Shown here piece after piece: positions 20,763 to 32,600 of a DNA stretch of 64,000 nt. The notes under the pieces are model-generated. The model worked only from the letters and a program-made list of their open reading frames with translations. It had not been told where the DNA came from and ran no database searches. The translations under genes were made by a program, and so were the position numbers. Source of the DNA: Ditylenchus dipsaci (Eukaryota > Nematoda > Chromadorea > Rhabditida > Anguinidae); contig SADC01001350.1 in assembly GCA_004194705.1 (NCBI GenBank), positions 1 through 64,000 of the forward strand. Direction: 5' to 3'. The stretch's first letter is position 1. Every line of letters begins with the position of its first letter.

Positions 20763-22590
20763 ATGACGCCTCCTAAGATTTCTGACTTGCAAAATAAGTT
20801 ACGTCTCGCAGAGGAACGAGCTACTAAGGTACTTTGAAATAATATACTGCCTATTTAATTAGCGGTACCAAAATAAATAAAAAAACCAGGCTGAGGAGAA
20901 ATGCTATCTACTAGAGCAGGAGAAGTTGAATCTTGAGAGAAAGCATGGTAATCACTTCTCGGCACTAATTGATAGTCGGTTCTTATTTTTGCTTTTGGTC
21001 CCCCTGTTGTTTTTTTCAAAAATATGCCTTGGTCCATCTTGGTGATTTTTTTAAAGAAAAAAATGTGAACCGATTTTCCACTAGCGCTCACTCCTCTTGT
21101 CTTTAACAAATTCTTATCTGAATATTAAGAGAAGTGTAATTGTTTGAAAGACTCCGTCCTGAGTTCCCAATCTAAAAAGGAGAAGCAAGATGCATACGAA
21201 ACCTTCTGTATTTTTTGCTATTTAAAACAACAAATTTACAAAAAATGTTTAGTGAGCCGTGACAAGATGAAGTGGCTTGACGATTCAAGTGACGAGGAAC
21301 CTGAAGAGCAAGGTAGGATATTTGACTACTAGCTCGCATTGGGGAGCCGCTTTTGGCCACATTTCGGTTCTAAAGTTACACTGCAAAATCTGCAAAAATT
21401 GCCCGGTTCACTTAGCTGAAAAATTTTTCTGCTCAAAAAACCCATAAAACAATTAAAATCGAAAAAGCTAACTGAGACAATTCACAAATTAAAAAAAAAC
21501 CGATCCGAATCACATGAATTGTGTATGGACAGACAGAAAAGTTCTGCTACTACATAGCATTTAAAAAGGCTATCAAAAAATGAGTTTCATAAGTTAATTA
21601 AAAGGATGCATGCTCGTGCGTTTTAAAAAGTTAAAGCGGGACCAGCATTCTTTTTGAATTCGTCAACTTTTCACTGGTTTTGCATCAAATCTAGTATTGA
21701 TGACCTTATACTACTTTTAAAAACTCGGCAGAAAATTTTAAAATTCTGGATGAGAACGCATGTAAAACTTGATGGGGAAAGAAAAAAGTGCTGGTCCCCG
21801 CCTTTTCTTCGTGTCAGGCACGTGCATGCCCCTAGAAGAGACGTAAACACTTTATAAATTTAAATTTGTGTTAAAAACACTGAAGAAAAGAAAGGCGGAA
21901 TTTAGAAAAAAAAAGGTAAAGTAATTAGGGGTGAATGCGTAGATATATTTTTCATACAATAAAAAGCCATTTTGCAGAGAATGCTTGAAACATGATTCTC
22001 CTTTGCCTTTCAAAATAGGCGATAAGGTTCGGGTGCACTACGTTTCACCGTCACTATTTTCCCCGGTCACTAAATTCACCGTCAGCACTTTAGGACCGCT
22101 TTTTAGATCTAAATTTTTCTAAAATTTTAACAGTCTTGCTACCAAATTGTAGCCCTGAATGTTAGATACATTTTGGTACTACAAATTCTGAAAAAATAAA
22201 AAAATTTAGAACTAAACTTTAGAAGGCGTTCAATCTCACACTTTTTCATCACGGTAGAACGCAGGGTGAGCGTCTTTTATAGTTTAGAACTAAAATTTTT
22301 CGTTTTTTTAGAAATTGTAGTACCAAAATGTAGCTGACATTCGGGGCTACAATTTGGTGCCAAAACTTTTAAAATTTCGAAAAATTTAGACCTAAAAAGC
22401 GGTCCTAAAATGCTGACGGTGAATTTAGTGAACGGTGAAAATAAGTGACGGTGAAAATAGGTGACGGTGAAACGTAGTGCACCCTAAGGTTCACGTTAAA
22501 GCCGAGCTCCAAAGGAACTTTGATGGCTTTGATGACATTGATGAAGATGATTGGGTTGCTTTTTCTGTAGAGTTGCTGGAGCGTCCTTAG
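20763..22590 (+). pseudogene. Cold-shock-like gene, copy 2, exon loss and insertion
   Basis: Exon 1 (20763-20828) begins MTPPKISDLQNKLRLAEERA. Exon 2 starts at 20890 (AEEKCYLLEQEKLNLERK). An exon near 21249-21312 gives MKWLDDSSDEEPEEQ and the last exon (21978-22590) begins ECLKHDSPLPFKIGDKV and ends DDWVAFSVELLERP. All match copy 1 at 14842. The exons encoding FRLGPP…FDGIVTYF…FDIE of copy 1 are absent between 21313 and 21977. The last exon is split by a 454-bp element after GDKV. Without the first half of the OB fold and with the insertion, the product cannot be a normal family member. The reading on either side of the insertion is still clean, so the damage is recent. Confidence 0.8.
22031..22484. 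mobile_element. MITE inserted in a coding exon, 8-bp TSD
   Basis: The TIRs begin GGGTGCACTACGTTTCACCG and end with the complement. The duplication TAAGGTTC is exact (22023-22030, 22485-22492). Arms are complementary nearly throughout, meeting near 22255. The arms carry repeats of TTCACCGTCA. Removal of the element plus one duplication rejoins the exon in frame (GDKV to HVKAE). Confidence 0.92.
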
Positions 22591-22623
22591 TGCTAATTTA
22601 AGAATAAAAGAGTTACACTTTTA

Positions 22624-22856
22624 CCGTATTTCCTCTAATAAGCGCCCCCTCTCGACTTTGAGGGTCTGGATCTCAGTGTAGAAGCAATATTTTGCGAAGC
22701 TGTTTGATTCGTTTTCTTGGTTTCCACGAGCTCTACCGATTCCATTTTTCAGATTTTGGTTGAACACCCGAAAATCTCGAAATCGAATTCCAAATTTCCC
22801 AATTTTCGGGGGTTTGAAAAATAAGCGCCCCGGGGCGCTTATTAGAGGAAATACGG
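22624..22856. mobile_element. CCGTATTTCCTCTAATAAG MITE, 233 bp
   Basis: The termini CCGTATTTCCTCTAATAAGC and its complement are flanked by TA (22622-22623, 22857-22858). The interior contains TTGAGGGTCTGGATCTCA and GGGGGTTTGAAAAATAAGCG. The same family appears in and around the beta-hydroxylase gene. Confidence 0.8.
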
Positions 22857-22859
22857 TAT

Positions 22860-23630
22860 GCATGATTTCTATTTTGATGTCTTATTGTGAGAACGTTTAC
22901 AGGCTATTAATAAACAATTGACTGAAAATATACTTGCTGGGCTGTAATCGTTTTTGTTCAGGTAGTTTGGGTAAGCCTTCATCAGGACCTCGTAACTAGG
23001 CTCTCAGGAAAAAGATTGGATGGATAGTAATTATGTGTTTGTAATTGATCGATAAGTGAAAGGTTGTTGTCATTAAAATTTCTGCTTGCCACGATAAAAA
23101 TTATAATAGTAGTGTCAGAAATATTTCACTTCACAAATATGCCACATTAGGATCCTATTTTATCAAATCGTTCTCTCTGTCAATTCTTCATTTGTTCAAT
23201 AAGCGAAAACGAACAAGTTGGGTGGGTAAACGATTTTCATCCGAGAACAGTAGAGACCTTCTTTGTTGGCCTTGCATCGAAAGGGCGAATTGAAAAGTTT
23301 TATGGCGTTAGTTTATTCTGGCTTTTTTGCGAATTTTTATTTTCCTCTTTTGCACACTGTTTCCACAATAAATATTTTTTGTGCAGAAATTTCGTGTTAC
23401 AGGAAAAGAAGCAAGAGATGAGTCTTGCACACATTTCAAAATACTGTTTTTAAACAAACCAACAGTTTCACATGAAAAAGAACAAGCTGCTGTCATTTGC
23501 ACACACACCATTCTCAAAAAATTTCAAGGATGTAGGCTAGTGTGCAAATGAAGTGAGTTGAAGTAAATAATAGACCTATTAAAAGAAGGATAAATTTCCA
23601 TTCTGGGAACTATTTCCATGAGCTGCGACC
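22860..23630. other. Intergenic region upstream of the beta-hydroxylase gene
   Basis: There is no repeat with clear ends and no coding exon. It is the likely promoter region for the gene at 23631. I cannot point to a specific regulatory motif. Confidence 0.4.
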
Positions 23631-26600
23631 ATGAAATTAGCCACAGTAATTTTGCTGTCTTTTTTGGGTTGCTACCTGTTTGACTGGTCATCTAAAGGAT
23701 GTAATTTATCCTTTTTCCATTTCTTCAATTCTCAATGGTGAGCACTTTTTGTACATTACAAAATATTATATTAATATTGCACAAATAAGCACTAATTTGA
23801 CCATTGATTGGACTGTGAACTGGCCAAAACAACGGGTGGACTTCAGAATAATAATTGGGGATGATAAAGCTAGAGACGTACTTATTGGATTCTCTGACCA
23901 TGGACTGGAGCAGGAAACTGATGTTTGCTATTACCGCCAGGCCTAATGGTGATAATGAAAAAAATTATGCAAACTTATGACTTTCAATTTAGAAGGATGG
24001 CTGGATTGACAAGAATTTGATGTGGGTTTGACATTTTTGCAAAACTACTATCACCTCTGAACTTTTTTTAAATAATTTATCATAAAAACTTCAGAAATTA
24101 AATTTTTTGTTCAGATGTAAATTTACCAATTAATGTTCAGCCTACGAGAAGACCGCCAACAAGACTGTGTATTGCACAAGCGCAAGAGCAGTAAAAACAA
24201 CGGGATATTTTATTTCTCACGTAAATTCATGACTTGTGACCTCAGAGATTATGCCATTGAGGTTTTTTTCTTGATTTTAAGCTGTTTCGTTTTAAGTCTT
24301 TGTGCTATGTAAATTCCAGCCTGGAACTACAACATGCTGCTGGCTGTGAGCAATGAAGACATACAACAACTACACTCTCCCAATGTGTTCTACCAAATGA
24401 GGCACACCCAGCTTCTACAAAAGCATCTTCCCAGTTCCGCTGCTTCGACTTCTGCAGTAAAATTAAAGACTTTAGACATTAGGGCTCATAAAGTCAAGGT
24501 TCCTGCTGAAAGAACTACTTATTGGTGGGTTAAAAGGATATAAAAAATTCGACCAACCATCTTATTTGCAGGTGCCAAAGCATTGAATTGGACAACAAAG
24601 TAAAGCGACAAAAACACCACATTATTAAAGTTGGTAACTTCGATTGAGTTTCTGTAAGGTATTTTATATCAAAACTTGCTTTGCAGTATGAGCCTATAAT
24701 TACCAAAGGTCTGGAACACGTCATTCATCACATGGAGGTTAGTTTCTTTGGATTTTGAACAAAAAAATTCTCTAACAAATCTGAAAATAAATCAACTAAT
24801 ATAGTCAAAATTTACGTTACATACCGTTTTTTCTCTAATAGCAGCGCCGTGTGTAATTTTCTCGTCTGCAATTTCACTATTCTATAGAGGATGAAAATAT
24901 AGGCTCTATATGTGTTCACGCATATGCCTTGGTCCACCCTGTTGTTTTTCGCGGAAAATTAAATAAAAATTTAATTTCAGCCTTGGTCCCAAGGTGATTT
25001 TCTGTGTTAGGAATTAACATTTACGAGACTGAATTAAGATTAAATAGATTTTATGCGGGCCCTGGGGCGGCCTCTGCACGATCATTGGAAAGAATTCGTA
25101 TAGTTATAAATTTATATAGAAGATGATTGAAAACACGCAGAAGGACTAAAACGTGTGCAAATTCATGGTTTTCGAGACTATAAGAAGCGGAAAAGATTGC
25201 AATAAAAATCAACAGAGTGAACCAAAGCATGCTTTTTTCGGCGCTCGCTTGAACAAATATAGAGCCAAAATATATAAGTCCTGGGGCTTGTTTTGAAAAA
25301 ATACGGCATGATTGAACATATCCTACATTTCTCGGTTGGATAAGCAGCTGTATACATAATTATATTTTGTAGGTGTTTCACTGCCAGAAAGCAGTTTCTC
25401 AGTTCAGTGACTACTGCACCAACGAGCATGCCATGCCAGCAGCCAAGAGCAGTTGTTCAAAAGTTATTGCAGCTTGGTCGATGGGTGTTGGAGTCAGTTT
25501 CGCAAATATTTTTTCAATATGAATTTTTGCAATATTCAGCCAGTGGTCTACCCACCTCAAGCAGGCATGCCCATTGGAGGCCTTGGTTTTGTGCCCTTTC
25601 TCATGATCGAGATCCACTACGACAATGCCTGGCTTCAAGCTAATCTGTAAGTTTTAATTTACCGTATTTTTAACATTTTTTGAAAAATAACTACAGTCGA
25701 AAATGGACACGACACCACCCGAAAATGGACCGATTCGGTCAGCTTTGACTAAAATTGAGTCACCCTAGAATCGGTGCCTTGGGGTGGTTTGTATCCAGGT
25801 TCGACTGTGAATAAAATTTACATTTTATGGGTTAAAAAGAGTAGTAATTTTTCTTCAATTTTATTCTGGTGAATACGCTTGTTCCGATGTTTTAAACTAA
25901 TTAAGAATTGTTAAGCACTGATAGTTCGGGCATTCGCATTACCTACACTGACCAGTAATACTTTTAAATCCGTTAAATATTATTTAAGTAACATGGAAAA
26001 ATGTAGATTGAGACCCCACGATGCAGGCATCATGGAGCTAGGTAATAATTATTTAATTTGTTTATTGAAGCCAATTCATTTGCTTAGGATTGATTTATTC
26101 GGATGTGAACAGCATTCCACCAATGCAAAAAGCTTTCCCAATCACTGGCTATTGTCCTGCAGATTGCACCAAACAAGTTATTAGGTCTCTTGCTTTAAGG
26201 AACACATTACAACATTTTTTCTAGTTTCCTCAAGATGGCATCAATATTTTCGCATCACAATTGTAAGTCCGGTTTTTTTACGACAAAAACCGAAAAACGG
26301 GTCCCGTCCGGTTTACTGACCAGAAATTCAAAACAAATCGGGACCGAAAGCTGGGCTGGACAAAAAATGTCAAAATCGACCGGTTAAAAACTGACCGAAT
26401 CCTATTAAACAAAACTAAAACGATACTTTTTAGTGTTTTTTATGTTTAGGCATGCTCATTTGACAGGAAGAAAGCTATTTACTTCTCACTTTCGCAATGG
26501 TTGCTGAATTACATAGTGTAAATACCGGTGACTTTATAGTTAACGAAAGAAGTTTAGGAGTCAAAATCGGTGAAATCAACAGAGGTGAGAAGATCTTTGT

Positions 26601-29600
26601 TGGGTAAAAAACCAGCCTCTCTTATACTTATGATAACTCTGCTAATTTTTGAGTAGGAAAAATAAACACTAACAAAGTAATTTTTTTTTTCATTCTTTTT
26701 TTACAGAAAAATGAGAAGCATCATTTTTTGTGAGCTATCTGCGAGGATTTTCGCTGTGGGGCACTTTTCCGGCAAGATTAAGAGACATACTCTGTGTAAG
26801 GATTGCCAGCTTCCTTTCCCGCATTCCAGCGAATTCCCTATAGAAAACTATAAGGGAATATTTCCAGAGAAATCTCGCCAGAAAAGATTCATTTGAATCT
26901 CAATTTGTCTCGTGAAGAAACATTAGACACGGGGCAACAATGCACAAGAAATTCAGTGTTGATATATTTTTCTGAATTTAGCTCTTGTGCATTGATGTTG
27001 CCTCGCTCCAATGTTCCTTCTAAGAGACTCTCCAGCGATTCTATTTGTGAGAAGTCCGTGGGCCAGTTCTCGCCAGCTCAACCCCGTGAGTCTTTTCCTT
27101 CCAGCGTTGGCCTTAGCCATAACAATATTTCTTGTCTGTCCCAGACAGACTTGTCCAGTCTTATATCTAGTGTAGTCCTCAATGTACTATCTAGTCTTGG
27201 GTCTCAGACCCCATCCAGTCCTACTTTAAATCATGTTAGGGTTGATGCTCTTAGAGCGTCCCCAACTTCCAGTCCTACCCGAGTTGATACGCCTTGTGCG
27301 TGTCCTCATCAGAGCCCGTGCCTAACGGCCGGGGTAATTTCCAGGTTCCGAAACACATTGCTGAAGCTTCCTTGGTCTCGTCCTCCTCTTGCCGCCAAGT
27401 CTCACACATGGTTCGTCAAGCGCCTCAAGTCACGTCATTGCTCCTGCGCCGGTGAAGGGGAATTGTACTTGTGGTTGTGGTCCAAGCTTGCCCTGCCTGT
27501 GGAAGCCTCTCCAGAGCTCAACTCCAGCGTCTTCTCCAGTGCCCGAACTCAAGTGCCGTGGTGGTCTTCAGCTCGTCTCTCCAGCGTCTACAGGATCAAC
27601 TGAATACAATAGTTTGTCCGTTCATGTTAATCCGCCAGTGTTAATAAAGTCCGTTTCTTATTGTACCTCTGATGCTGTGAGTTCTGGAAGGGAGGCTGTA
27701 GGTTGTTCTGGTACTGATTCGCCAGGGCAAACCTTGGATTACAACCTGCATCCTCTTTACTTTACTTCTGTAATTTTAGAGGTTTTCGTGGCACCGCAAT
27801 TTTTCGATTTTTTTTTCTACCGTACATGTTATATACAATCGACACCAAATTCAGCGCCGAACAATATGTTTTCAGGTGTCAACACCAATTTATCGTGAAA
27901 ATTTTGAGTTACCGTATTTTCTCTATTAAACGACCCCTCTTTAATAAACGCCCCCTCTATAATAAACGCACCCCTTCAGTGACCTATATCTCAGCCCAAA
28001 AAATAATTTTGCATGTCTGTTTTTGCGTTTTCTTAATTAGCACGAGTTTACCTAATTCCACTTTTACCCGAACCGATACCCGAAAACCGAAACTTTCGGG
28101 TAACTGAACCGGAACCGAAATTTTCGCGCACCTGAACCAATATCCGAAACTGAATTCACCGAACAGGCTTCTGCATACACGCTGTCAACTATGAAGTCGG
28201 TCACCTCACTTTTCAACATTCTTTTAAACGATATCTGAAAGGACAATAAAATGAAAGGACAGCGAATATACTTTTTTGGCGCAAATGTTTCTTTTGCCTA
28301 ATTAGATTACCGTATTTCTCTATTAAACGCCCCCTCTTCAATAAACGCCCCCTCTCTAATAAACGCCCCCTTCAGTGACCTCTATCTCAGCCCAAAAAAT
28401 AATTTGCAAATCTGTTTTTTGCGTTTTCTTAATTAGCACGAGTTTACCTAATTCCACTTTTCAGATTTTGGTTGAGCACCCAAAAATCTCAAAATCGAAA
28501 TAATTTTTTTTTCGATTTTTTAAGGTTGAAAAATAAACGCCCCGGGGCGTTTAATAGAGAAAATACGGTATGGCCTTTTACAGTTAAGTAATTATTTTTA
28601 ACCTCTAAAAATGACCCTCTTTCTTTAAATGGATAGCAGTGGGCTGTTTGATCATACTTATAGGAAGCCTAAGCAAAAAAAGCATTATTTTGTCTTCATA
28701 TGACACCAAAGATGACGTCTTGAGATGATATCAGACGCAGTTTTTGTGTAGATTTTGAAACTGATATCCAGTTTCTTTCCGAACGGAAGCCCCCCGGGGT
28801 AAAATGGCAAATTTCAAGAAAAAAATAACAATATAAAATTTGTGAATTTGATATAAATTGGCTAAAAATCCAAAATTTTACACTAATATAATGATTTTTC
28901 ACAGCCATCTTGTAGAGCTGCTCAAGCCGAGTAGAATGAGACAAAATGTGTATATAAGTATGATCAAAACAGCCCACTGCTATCCATTTAAAAAAGAGCG
29001 TCATTTTTAGAGGTTAAAAATAATTACTTGACTGTATAAGGCCATAACTCAAAATTTTCACGATAAATTTGTGTTGACACCTGAAAACATATTGTTCGGC
29101 GCTGAATTTGGTGTCGATTGGTATGTAACATGTACAGTAGAAATGGCGGTGCCAGATTCAGTATAGAAAACCTCCACAATTACAGATTACGTCTCTTAAG
29201 CGCTATGACCTGTTCACATACTGTGAGTGAGAGTAAGGTGCATTGTGAACACCCCCTTACCCTCACTCCCACTCTCACTCTCAGTATGTGAACAGGCCAT
29301 TAGAATAAGTTTGAATGACAAAGGTCGAAAAGGTTTCGGTGTCCGAGTGGTTATGCTGTAAGCTATAATAATAATTACAATAATTACTTTATAGATAGAA
29401 GTGAATGCAAAAATGATATAAAAGAAATAATTTGCACGTTGAGGGTACTGAACTCGAGCGTAAAAGCCCAAGTGCACCGCCCTCCCAAAAAGTATGAGTT
29501 CTCTAGCCGTCGAACAGGGTGGTGCATATTCAGAAAACCCCAATTCCTTGTAATATGAAGTGCGCTGGTCTTTCGCCGCAAAGCGGTGAAATACCCTTGC

Positions 29601-32600
29601 TATTTCTACAAAAAATAAGTTATAATAATAAGCGGAACACCCTTAACACGGGAACGGCTGTACGTCCTGATGGTATGTCCTTGTGCAGAATTTCACGCTG
29701 AGCACGATGGTGAAAAAAAAATTGAAAAAAAGTAACTCTACGGTGGTCAGCGGCTTTGTGAACCATCAATATCACGATTTTTGCCTATGCCACTTCAAAG
29801 AGGTAAAGAATGCCACTGTTTTATATATTTTTTATATTTCATGTGCAAAAGAAAGCGCAGATTGCGAGCTTTCAAATGACATATTGGGGAGGTGTTTATG
29901 ACAATCATATGATAATTTTTTGGCTCATAGAAACCATTGTGTTTTTTTTCAAAAACGTTCTTCATACAAAAATATGTACAAATAAATGTGGAAACGCCGT
30001 TTTTAAATTTATGGTTGATACTGTTCAACAGAACAAGAAACACTGCACCAGATAGTGCTTTAAAGTAGCCTGCAACCAAGCTTTTCGAGTGTTTAGCAAA
30101 GGTTCAAAAGTATATCCCAAAATGCATTTTGACCTGAAACTTCAATTTCGCTACATAAATCTCAAATTCTGACACTTGATTCGAGTTCAGCATGGTCGAT
30201 TTACTTAAAAAACTGTCAATTGATTATCACAATCACTGTCAAATGTTCAATTCCGCTCGAGACAAAAATTATTTGAAATTTGAAAAATTTTGAATTCAAA
30301 TAATTTTTTTCTCGAGCGGAATTGAACATTTGACAGTGATTGTGATAATCAATTGACAGTTTTTTAAGTAAATCGACCATGCTGAACTCGAATCAAGCGT
30401 CAGAATTTGAGATTTATGTAGCGAAATTGAAGTTTCAGGTCAAGATGCCTTTTGGGATATACTTTTGAACCTTTGCTAAACACTCGAAAAGCTTGATTGC
30501 AGGCTACTTTAAAGCACTGTCTGGTGCAGTTTTTCTTGCTCTGTCGAACAGTATCAACCATAAACTTAAAAACGGCGTTTCCACATTTATTTGTACATAT
30601 TTTTGTATGAAGAACGTTTTTGAAAAAAAAACACAATTATTTCTTCAAGGTAAAGCTTTTCATTCGATTGTCGTAAATACCTCAACGATATGTCATTTGA
30701 AAGCTCGCAATCTGCGCTTTCTTTTGCACATGAAATATAAAAAATATATTAAAACAGTGGCATTCTTTACCTCTTTGAAGTGGCATAGGCAAAAATCGTG
30801 ATATTGATGGTTCACAAAGCCGCTGACCACCGTAGAGTTACTTTTTTTCAATTTTTTTTTTCACCATCGTGCTCAGCGTGAAATTTTGCACAAGGACATA
30901 CCATCAGGACGTACAGCCGTTCCCGTGTTAACTCATACGGGGGTGCACTTGGTATGCTGTCGAACTGGAGGTATTGAACTAAAGCTAACAGAATAACAAC
31001 TCAGCTACCTAAACCCTTTAAAGTTATGTCATATCTTGCAATAAATTTCAGTTCACTAACTTTCCAACTTTGCTGACACTAAATCCGCATAGCATTCCAC
31101 AGCAAAAATCCTCGCGGATAGCTCACGAACATGGTGCTTCTCCATCTTTCTGTAAAAAACAGTATTTTCATATCACACGGTCGTGACTCTCCATTGTGAG
31201 ATCGCTGCCTCGATAAATTTTTCAATTTTCGACTAAAACCGTCAGCCGAGCGCTTTAGGATTAGTGCATTGGCATTTTAACCAAGGTAAAAAATACTTCA
31301 CAGGGCAAAAATAGTTGTTTATGGCGGAAAACTTGACCCTCTGACTCAGGAAAGCAAGGGGACTCCTCAGATTCTGTCCTGAATAGACGTGTCTTAGGCA
31401 GGAAAGTCAGTTAGGCTTACTTGCCAAGTAAACCAACTCACAAAAAAACAAGACTTGACTGTCTGTCGGCTTGAAATGCTTTCCAAGCACCACCCGTGTG
31501 GTATTCAACTAGTCTCGTAAAGTCTAGATTTGACCAAGGCAAACATTTTCCTTTTTTTTAATTTTTTAAAGGGGCATGGCCGTGCGTTTCAAAAAGTTAA
31601 GGTGGGGGACCAGCAATTTTTTTTGAATTGTTCTATTTTTCACTCGTTTTGCGTCAAATCTAATATTAATGACCCTATACTACTTTTAGAAAAAACTTGA
31701 AAAATCTGAATGCGTATGCATGTAAAACTTGATCGAGAGAGAAAAAAAGGGCTGGTCCCCGCCTTTACTCCGTGTCGGACACGGGCATGCCCGTTTAAAC
31801 CCGCATTTTTATGGTCAATCTTAGTCAAAGAATTTTTTCTGTTTTTAGACAACCACTATAGTCCCCACTGGCAGCACCTGCAGCAGTTCAGTAAGCATGT
31901 CAAAGTGTTATCGGTAGGCTAACCTCTAGCTATAAGAAATAATAAAAAAGTACCATAGAATCAAACCTCGGTTATCCGGGACCCTGTGGACCGCCTTCGG
32001 AGTGCCGGATAACCGAGGTTTGATTGTATTTATTCTTATGTAAAATCGCCTCTAAATCGCGCCTGTAAAATCGCCCCTTCATGACAAAAACGCTTTAGTT
32101 CAAAATTTTGAGATGAGAAGCCTGGTTATATCGCTTTTCAAACCAAACAACAACACTCAACAAAACCAACAAAACAACACTAAAGTTTTTCTAGACACAG
32201 TATTTGCAGGGAGATGTGCTGTCAACCACCTGTGTGTACGACACCACCCAGAAGAAGGTTTGGACTTGGGTTGGTTATTTGAATAACTAGATTTTTTCAA
32301 ATCGTTTATTTGTTTTGCAAAGTTTAGGGTGGTTATGGAATAGATGATGAAATGTACGTTTGATAATCTCATTTTATTGAAAACGCATGGGGAATTTGAA
32401 ATTTCTGTGAAGTGAAATATTCCGGCCCAGACAACTCGATAGGGACTTAGGCTTACAGATCAGTAACAAACTCCGCTAGCGCTATCTATTGGCGTATAAT
32501 TTTCTCTAGGGCACAGAGTGGTCTTTCCTTTTCCATGCAAGCAAAACTTTAGTTTATGCATCTTATTCGCAAAAACATTTTCAAACATTTTTTGTCACAC

